A DNA stretch of 21,179 bases from Fluviicola sp. (lineage in GTDB: Bacteria; Bacteroidota; Bacteroidia; Flavobacteriales_D; Crocinitomicaceae): positions 1-21,179 of the forward strand of contig NZ_JASLCN010000048.1 in NCBI RefSeq assembly GCF_030151805.1, read 5' to 3'. Shown here one piece after another: positions 16,213 through 21,179 of the stretch. The translations under genes were made by a program, and so were the position numbers. Below the pieces are notes generated by a model, which ran no database searches, was not told where the DNA came from, and saw only the letters and a list, made by a program, of their open reading frames with translations. Within the stretch, counting starts at the first letter, position 1, and each line of letters begins with the position of its first letter.

Positions 16213-16686
16213 ATGAAACTTTCAGAAATTAAAACCATTCTTCCCACATTGGATAATGTGGCATTTCAAACTCCCGACGGATCATTTGTTCCGGAACATT
16301 TCCACGTAACGGAAGTAGGAAGCGTTCTCAAACATTTTATTGATTGTGGCGGAACGATCCGAAAGGAAACAGTCGTAAATTTCCAGTTATGGAATGCAGA
16401 TGATTACGAGCATCGTTTGAAACCGGGAAAATTGCTGAATATTATTCGGCTTTCGGAAGAGAAATTGGGAATCGAAGACCACGAAATAGAAGTAGAATAC
16501 CAAAGCGGAACCATCGGAAAATACGATTTGGATTTCAACGGATCACATTTCGTGCTGATTCCCAAAACCACGGCTTGTCTGGCTTCCGATGCATGCGGAA
16601 TTCAGCCTGGAAAAACAACAATTCAATTGACTCAATTATCACCCGGTGAAGGAAATAGCTGTGAACCCGGCGGCAATTGCTGTTAA
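16213..16686 (+). CDS. DUF6428-like Cys-tailed protein of the arsenic cassette
   Basis: This 157-residue soluble protein lies 15 bp after arsR and resembles the DUF6428 family, which I recall as common in Bacteroidota arsenic operons; no biochemical role is known. It starts MKLSEIKTILPTLDNVAFQ and contains FVPEHFHVTEVG (26-36) with two His, FIDCGG, VNFQLWNADDYEHRLKPGKL (55-74), GIEDHEIEVEYQSG and FVLIPKTTACLASDACG. Cysteines are concentrated at the C-terminus: Cys122, Cys128, Cys150, Cys156 and Cys157, in a flexible Gly/Ser-rich tail ending GGNCC. The His and Cys residues suggest metalloid binding, perhaps as a chaperone delivering As(III), but this is inference. The terminal CC pair is shared with ArsR next to it. 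Confidence 0.8.
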   Translation: MKLSEIKTILPTLDNVAFQTPDGSFVPEHFHVTEVGSVLKHFIDCGGTIRKETVVNFQLWNADDYEHRLKPGKLLNIIRLSEEKLGIEDHEIEVEYQSGTIGKYDLDFNGSHFVLIPKTTACLASDACGIQPGKTTIQLTQLSPGEGNSCEPGGNCC

Positions 16687-16688
16687 GC

Positions 16689-16814
16689 ATGAAAGGAATC
16701 GTGCGTAAATACAAAAAGCCCATCATCATTACATCCTCATTGGTGGTTTTACAAATCTTTTTCGGCTTCGACCCGAAATTTTGTATCATAAACATCGTGT
16801 GGTTATGCGTTTAA
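16689..16814 (+). CDS. 41-residue single-pass membrane peptide in the arsenic cassette
   Basis: A short frame from the ATG at 16689 to the TAA at 16812-16814 sits between the DUF6428-like gene (2 bp after its stop) and arsC (10 bp before its ATG), filling the gap almost exactly. It encodes a basic N-terminus (MKGIVRKYKKP), one hydrophobic segment (IIITSSLVVLQIFFGF) and a second hydrophobic stretch (CIINIVWLCV), with two cysteines in the C-terminal part. Positive-inside charge puts the N-terminus in the cytosol. Tight packing and codon use like the neighbours support a real gene. I do not recognise a named family. It could assist an arsenite exporter or be an auxiliary subunit; this is inference. 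Confidence 0.62.
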   Translation: MKGIVRKYKKPIIITSSLVVLQIFFGFDPKFCIINIVWLCV

Positions 16815-16824
16815 ACAGGAAACA

Positions 16825-17238
16825 ATGAAAAACATATTAGTCTTATGTACCGGAAATAGCTGTCGGAGTCAGATCGCAGAAGGATATTTGCGACATTTTG
16901 CCGGAAATCATGCAAAAGTATACAGCGCCGGAGTGGAAGTTCACGGAGTAAATCCACTGGCAATAGCCATCATGAAGGAAGATGGAATCGATCTTTCAGA
17001 TCATACTTCCAATCATGTGGATGAATATGCGAACATTCCCTTTGATTTTGTTATCACGGTTTGCGATAACGCCAAAGAACAATGTCCGTATTTTCCGACA
17101 ACAGCCCGGAAATTCCATCACAATTTTCCCGATCCTGCAAAAGCAACAGGAACCGATGATGAAATCAAAGCAGCATTCCGCCATACCCGCGACTTAGTAA
17201 AAGCGTATTGTAAAGAATTTACGGATCAACAGTTTTGA
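16825..17238 (+). CDS. arsC: Arsenate reductase ArsC, LMW-PTPase/thioredoxin type
   Basis: This 137-residue cytosolic enzyme reduces arsenate to arsenite. It has the low-molecular-weight phosphatase fold: P-loop CTGNSCRS with nucleophile Cys8 and Arg14 (C-x5-R), then the redox pair Cys80 and Cys87 in VCDNAKEQCPYF, matching the Cys82/Cys89 pair of Staphylococcus pI258 ArsC, and the acid Asp103 in NFPDPAKA. These three cysteines define the thioredoxin-coupled class. It is the last recognisable gene of the arsR cassette, 10 bp after the small membrane peptide. The usual partner, an arsenite exporter (Acr3 or ArsB), is not found after it; a repeat element begins at its stop codon. Without an exporter, reduction alone would not confer resistance, so one is expected elsewhere. 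Confidence 0.95.
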   Translation: MKNILVLCTGNSCRSQIAEGYLRHFAGNHAKVYSAGVEVHGVNPLAIAIMKEDGIDLSDHTSNHVDEYANIPFDFVITVCDNAKEQCPYFPTTARKFHHNFPDPAKATGTDDEIKAAFRHTRDLVKAYCKEFTDQQF

Positions 17239-17358
17239 GTGCTTCTCTTTTCAGTCAGTTCGAGTACCGGAATGTAATGGAGGTGTATCGAGAACGACTG
17301 GAAATTTAAATTCACGTGTCATTCTCGATACATCCCGACTGAAAATGTCGGGACACTC
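17237..17358. repeat. Composite inverted-repeat element (REP/MITE-like)
   Basis: A dense set of inverted repeats lies directly after arsC and begins inside its stop codon. TGTATCGAGAA (17284-17294) pairs perfectly with TTCTCGATACA (17322-17332) around 27 nt. TCCCGAC (17333-17339) pairs with GTCGGGA (17347-17353) around a 7-nt loop. A third, imperfect pair links TTTCAGTCAGTTCGAG with GAGAACGACTGGAAA. The block is bounded by GAGTG (17237-17241) and CACTC (17354-17358). There is no coding potential and no T-run, so it is not an ordinary terminator. It resembles a dispersed palindromic repeat; no second copy is in this window. Confidence 0.6.
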
Positions 17359-17371
17359 AAATTGACACACC

Positions 17372-17387
17372 AAGAATTACAATTCTT
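17372..17387. promoter_or_regulatory. Inverted repeat upstream of the His-rich protein gene
   Basis: AAGAATT-AC-AATTCTT is a 7-bp inverted repeat 55 bp before the ATG at 17442, a plausible operator for the metal-efflux genes that follow. A TACATTTA at 17428-17435 resembles a -7 box (7/8) but would leave almost no leader. Confidence 0.3.
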
Positions 17388-17441
17388 AATTAGTTCATAA
17401 ATCCCTGAACCAAAAGCAATTTATCACTACATTTACAAGCA

Positions 17442-17834
17442 ATGAATAAACTCAGAAAAGTGTTTGCAGTGTTTCTGATCCTGGTGATTATCTTCCCGGG
17501 AGAAACGGCTCATGCCTTTTCGTTTGTTCCCAAATTCATTTCCCATTACAATCATCACAACGAAGAACATCATTCCCTGAGTTTTCTGGATTTCGTTGGA
17601 GAGCATTTGAGTGAAGGACATCATAAAAGCAAGCAGCATCATGAACAGGACGATTGCCCGACCACTCACGACCATGCGCTTGTATCGTTCACATTCGTGA
17701 TCGAAAAAAAGATCGCCTTTGAACCATTGGTGCAGGATAACGGGCATTTCGAGGAGAAAACACCCTTACCTCCGTACCGTTTTATCTTTTCAGAATTTCA
17801 TTCGGCAATCTGGCAGCCGCCAAAATTGAACTAA
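17442..17834 (+). CDS. Small His-rich exported protein preceding the RND efflux gene
   Basis: This 130-residue protein has an N-terminal signal (MNKLRKVFAVFLILVIIFPG, then ETAHA as a likely signal peptidase site), so it acts in the periplasm or envelope. The mature part is rich in histidine, about 15 in all, clustered as HYNHHNEEHH, EHLSEGHHKSKQHH and THDHA, mixed with acidic residues and one cysteine (DDC). Such clusters bind divalent metals (Zn, Ni, Cu, Co). The C-terminus (PPYRFIFSEFHSAIWQPPKLN) is Pro/aromatic rich. I know no named family with certainty, but small His-rich exported proteins often precede CzcA/CusA-type genes in Bacteroidota, as here, where the RND gene follows 91 bp downstream on the same strand. 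A role as periplasmic metal buffer or delivery factor for the pump is inference. Confidence 0.8.
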   Translation: MNKLRKVFAVFLILVIIFPGETAHAFSFVPKFISHYNHHNEEHHSLSFLDFVGEHLSEGHHKSKQHHEQDDCPTTHDHALVSFTFVIEKKIAFEPLVQDNGHFEEKTPLPPYRFIFSEFHSAIWQPPKLN

Positions 17835-17925
17835 TCGTTTTTGAATAATTATTCCGGGGCAAAATCTGTCCTGTATCGTCGTGCAACTCGTTTGCCGGCA
17901 ATTGTTTAATGATTAGTTAGTGATC

Positions 17926-20900
17926 ATGTTAGATAAAATCATTCAATTTAGTATCAAGAACAAGTTCATAATCGGCTTGTTCACCATCGCATTGATCGGA
18001 GTAGGAAGTTATTCCATGTACAAACTCCCCATTGATGCATTGCCTGATATAACCAACAATCAGGTGCAGATTATCACCACTTCGCCAACCCTGGCAACAC
18101 AGGAAGTGGAACAGTTTATTACCTATCCGATTGAACTTTCCGTGAAGTCGATTCCGAAAATTGTGGAATTGCGCTCAACGAGCCGTTTCGGATTAAGTGT
18201 GGTGACTGTTGTTTTTGAAGAACACGTGGATATTTACTGGGCACGGGCTCAAATCACGGAACGTTTGAAGGAGGCGGAGAATAATATTCCTGCCGGACTT
18301 GGAACACCCGAAATGGCACCGATAAGTACCGGTTTGGGAGAAATTTACCAGTATGTCGTTTACCCGAAAAAAGGATATGAATCGAAATACAACGCAACCG
18401 AACTCCGTTCGATTCAGGATTGGATCATTCGTCCGCAATTGCTTGGAACACCCGGCGTTGCCGAAGTAAATACGCTTGGCGGATATCTGAAGCAATACGA
18501 AGTGGCAATCAATCCGGATAAACTGAAGAGTATGAACACCACAATCCTGGAAATTTTCGATGCTTTGGAGAAAAACAACGAAAATACCGGCGGTGCGTAC
18601 ATCGACAAAAAACCCTATGCTTATTTCATACGTGGAATCGGGATGGTGACTGATATGGAAGATATTGGAAAAATCGTAGTGAAAACACAAAACGGTGTTC
18701 CGATTCTGATCCGCGATGTGGCTACGGTTCGCATTGGGGCGAGTACGCGTTTTGGAGCTGTAACCAAAGATGGAAAAGGGGAAGAAGTGAGCGGAGTTGC
18801 CATGATGCTCAAAGGAGAAAACAGCGAGGAAGTAGTGAGCCGCGTGAAAGAAAAAATGTCGCAGATTGAAAAATCACTGCCGGAAGGTGTTGCCATTGAA
18901 GCTTTCAGCGACAGAACCAAACTCATCGACAAAGCAATCAGTACGGTGGAGAAAAACCTGATCGAAGGAGCTTTGATCGTTATTTTCATCCTGGTGTTGT
19001 TACTGGGAAACTGGCGTGCAGGTTTGGTGGTTGCTTCTGTGATTCCATTAGCCTTGCTTTTCGCCGTTACGATGATGCATCTTTTTGGGGTAAGTGGAAA
19101 CCTGATGAGTCTCGGAGCAATTGACTTCGGTTTGATTGTAGACGGAGCTGTGATTATTGTGGAAGCGATTATTCACAGCTTGCAATCGCGGAGCCAAGCC
19201 GTTTTGTCGAGAGAGCAAATGGATCTGGAAGTGTACAAGGCTTCCTCCAAAATCAGAAGCAGTGCGGCCTTCGGTGAAATCATCATTTTGATCGTGTATT
19301 TGCCCATTCTGGCTTTGGTTGGTATCGAAGGAAAAATGTTCGGACCAATGGCACAAACGGTTTCCTTTGCCATTTTGGGAGCTTTCGTCTTGTCATTGAC
19401 CTATGTTCCGATGATGTCTGCGTTGGTTTTGAAACGGCAAACAGGACACACGAAAAATTTCAGCGATAAAATCATGGCAGGAGCAGAGCGAATCTACCGG
19501 CCAATCCTGGACGGAGCTTTGAAAATGAAAGCCCTGGTAGTTGGGATTGCAGTTGTTCTTTTGTTCATTGCATTGATGGTTTTTGGCAGGCTGGGCGGCG
19601 AATTCATTCCAACCCTGGATGAAGGCGATATTGCCACACACATAATCATTGCTTCGGGAAGTTCACTTTCCCAGGAAGTGGAAACCACCACCAAAGCAGA
19701 AAAACTGTTGAAAAAGCGCTTTCCTGAAATCAAAATGATTGTAACGAAAATCGGTTCTGCGGAAATTCCAACGGATCCGATGCCGATGGAAGCCGGAGAC
19801 ATGATCATTCTGTTAAAAGATAAGGAGGAATGGACTTCTGCCGATTCCAAAGAAGCATTGATGAAAAAAATGGAAGCGGTATTGGATGAAATTCCGGGTG
19901 TAACAACCGAGTTTTCCCAACCGATTCAGATGCGCTTCAATGAATTAATGACGGGAGTCAGAAGCGATGTGGCCGTGAAAATTTACGGTGAAGACCTGGA
20001 TATGCTCGTGAGCAAGGGAGATGAAGTTTTGAACCTGATTCGTTCTGTGAAAGGCGTTGCGGATGCAAAAGCGGAACGCGTTGCCGGTTTGCCGCAAATT
20101 ACAGTTCGCTACAACAAAGACAAACTGGCACTTTACGGATTGAATGTCGGTGATTTGAACAAAGTCATTCGCACCGGGTTTGCGGGAGAAAAAACCGGAG
20201 TGGTCTACGAAGGAGAAAAACGTTTCGATATTGTACTTCGTTTGGCGGAAGACAGCCGCAAAGACATTTCAAATCTGAAAACATTGTATATCACGCTTCC
20301 TTCTGGAAGTCAGATTCCGCTGGAACAGGTTGCCGATATTGATTACGAACCGGGACCGATGCAGATAAGCCGCGAAAACGGAAAACGCCGCATTGTGGTA
20401 GGATTTAATGTCAGAGGTCGCGACGTGGAAAGTGTCGTGACTGAAATTCAGAAAAAACTGGATGGAAATCTGAAGCTTCCTGCGGGATATTTTGTAACCT
20501 ACGGTGGTCAGTTTGAAAACCTGGTTCAGGCATCAGCACGTTTGTCAGTTGCAGTGCCGATTGCGTTGGCGCTGATCTTTGTCTTGCTGTATTTCACATT
20601 CCGTTCGGTCAAACAATCGCTTCTGATTTTTACAGCGATTCCTTTTTCTGCTATCGGAGGAGTTTTTGCGCTTTGGCTGCGCGATATGCCATTCAGTATT
20701 TCGGCCGGAGTAGGTTTTATTGCACTTTTCGGAGTGGCGGTACTCAACGGAATCGTGTTGATCAGTTATTTCAACCAACTGAAAACGGACGGAATGACGG
20801 ATGTCATGGAACGCGTACGCGAAGGAACAAAAGTGCGTTTGAGACCGGTACTTTTAACGGCTTCTGTTGCCTCACTCGGATTTCTTCCGATGGCATTGAG

Positions 20901-21179
20901 TACCAGTGCCGGAGCAGAAGTGCAAAAACCATTGGCAACGGTTGTAATCGGTGGATTGATTACGGCAACCTTCCTGACTTTGGTGGTATTGCCCGTTCTG
21001 TACATCTTTTTTGAGCGGGGAAAACTCAAATTGAGTGGAAAAACCGCTGTTTTACTTCCGTTGTTTGTTGCATTCGGTTTAGGAAATGCATTTTCGCAGG
21101 AACCGGCATTAAAATTAAAGGATGCGCTTGACCTGGGAATGAAAAACAACCAGTTGATTCATGCCGGAACATTAAACCT
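17926..21179 (+). CDS. CzcA-type RND pump with apparent C-terminal TolC fusion, 3' end cut
   Basis: The frame is open from the ATG at 17926 to the window edge (1084 residues seen). Residues 1 to about 1030 are a complete HME-RND pump: TM1 at 12-30, porter domains, TM4 with D400-FGLIV-D406-GAVIIV-E413 (proton relay as in CzcA), and a final TM block ending near LVVLPVLYIFFERGK (about 1016-1030). A normal pump would stop here. Instead the frame continues through an extra hydrophobic segment (TAVLLPLFVAFGLGNAFSQ, about 1037-1055), which looks like an internal signal peptide ending at S-Q, and then EPALKLKDALDLGMKNNQL, the typical first helix of a TolC-family channel. This indicates an RND-outer-membrane-factor fusion, an arrangement I recall in Bacteroidota proteins of about 1400 residues. 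The adaptor gene probably follows beyond the window. The DFGxxVDG motif favours divalent Zn/Co/Cd/Ni. Confidence 0.92.
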   Translation, partial: MLDKIIQFSIKNKFIIGLFTIALIGVGSYSMYKLPIDALPDITNNQVQIITTSPTLATQEVEQFITYPIELSVKSIPKIVELRSTSRFGLSVVTVVFEEHVDIYWARAQITERLKEAENNIPAGLGTPEMAPISTGLGEIYQYVVYPKKGYESKYNATELRSIQDWIIRPQLLGTPGVAEVNTLGGYLKQYEVAINPDKLKSMNTTILEIFDALEKNNENTGGAYIDKKPYAYFIRGIGMVTDMEDIGKIVVKTQNGVPILIRDVATVRIGASTRFGAVTKDGKGEEVSGVAMMLKGENSEEVVSRVKEKMSQIEKSLPEGVAIEAFSDRTKLIDKAISTVEKNLIEGALIVIFILVLLLGNWRAGLVVASVIPLALLFAVTMMHLFGVSGNLMSLGAIDFGLIVDGAVIIVEAIIHSLQSRSQAVLSREQMDLEVYKASSKIRSSAAFGEIIILIVYLPILALVGIEGKMFGPMAQTVSFAILGAFVLSLTYVPMMSALVLKRQTGHTKNFSDKIMAGAERIYRPILDGALKMKALVVGIAVVLLFIALMVFGRLGGEFIPTLDEGDIATHIIIASGSSLSQEVETTTKAEKLLKKRFPEIKMIVTKIGSAEIPTDPMPMEAGDMIILLKDKEEWTSADSKEALMKKMEAVLDEIPGVTTEFSQPIQMRFNELMTGVRSDVAVKIYGEDLDMLVSKGDEVLNLIRSVKGVADAKAERVAGLPQITVRYNKDKLALYGLNVGDLNKVIRTGFAGEKTGVVYEGEKRFDIVLRLAEDSRKDISNLKTLYITLPSGSQIPLEQVADIDYEPGPMQISRENGKRRIVVGFNVRGRDVESVVTEIQKKLDGNLKLPAGYFVTYGGQFENLVQASARLSVAVPIALALIFVLLYFTFRSVKQSLLIFTAIPFSAIGGVFALWLRDMPFSISAGVGFIALFGVAVLNGIVLISYFNQLKTDGMTDVMERVREGTKVRLRPVLLTASVASLGFLPMALSTSAGAEVQKPLATVVIGGLITATFLTLVVLPVLYIFFERGKLKLSGKTAVLLPLFVAFGLGNAFSQEPALKLKDALDLGMKNNQLIHAGTLN

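Noticed and set aside
17333..17358. Intrinsic terminator after arsC
   Set aside because: The TCCCGAC/GTCGGGA hairpin is not followed by a T-run on either strand; it fits better as part of the composite repeat.
18193..21149. Minus-strand frames opposite the second RND gene
   Set aside because: They are shadows of the plus-strand pump, whose frame is open from 17926 to the edge with all family motifs.

Overview
The window looks like chromosomal DNA of a Bacteroidota bacterium, probably Flavobacteriales (the Fluviicola/Crocinitomicaceae area is a guess). The grounds are a type IX secretion (Por) sorting tail on a secreted protein, promoter-like TAnnTTTG boxes, A-rich leaders without Shine-Dalgarno sequences, Bacteroidota-style RND pumps and a moderate GC content. 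No tRNA, rRNA, CRISPR array, insertion sequence or phage gene was seen.

Layout. (1) 1-165: 3' end of an unidentified plus-strand gene. (2) 188-5954, minus strand: a compact heavy-metal efflux operon in the order tolC-like outer-membrane factor, lipoprotein adaptor, PII-like DUF190 protein, CzcA-type RND pump. Its upstream region holds three ATTAGA boxes at 11- and 22-bp phasing, as expected for an OmpR-family regulator. (3) 6164-8407: a secreted protein with two HKD (phospholipase D superfamily) motifs, exported by T9SS. (4) 8412-10456, minus strand: a response regulator and sensor kinase pair overlapping by ATGA; it may control the efflux operon. (5) 10838-11572: a DUF1266 gene broken by one in-frame TAA, then a strong terminator. 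(6) 11805-14477: a cobalamin riboswitch in front of metE, a standard B12-repressed switch, then a hairpin terminator. (7) 14575-15285, minus strand: a cytidylyltransferase-like protein whose active-site signatures are degenerate. (8) 15429-15716: a small three-helix membrane protein. (9) 15865-17238: an arsenic cassette of arsR, a DUF6428-like Cys-tailed protein, a 41-aa membrane peptide and thioredoxin-type arsC, with no arsenite exporter gene in the window. (10) 17237-17358: a composite inverted-repeat element. (11) 17442-21179: a His-rich secreted protein and a second CzcA-type pump that runs off the window and appears to be fused at its C-terminus to a TolC-like outer-membrane factor.

How the genes fit together. 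Most of the window concerns toxic metal and metalloid resistance: two HME-RND pumps of different architecture, a candidate regulator pair, a His-rich periplasmic metal binder and an arsenate-reduction cassette. MetE, the cytidylyltransferase-like gene, the DUF1266 remnant and the secreted PLD protein look like unrelated neighbours. The most unusual items are the RND-OMF fusion, the phased operator upstream of the efflux operon, the Cys-rich arsenic cassette with its tiny membrane protein, the degenerate cytidylyltransferase, and the single in-frame stop in the DUF1266 gene.
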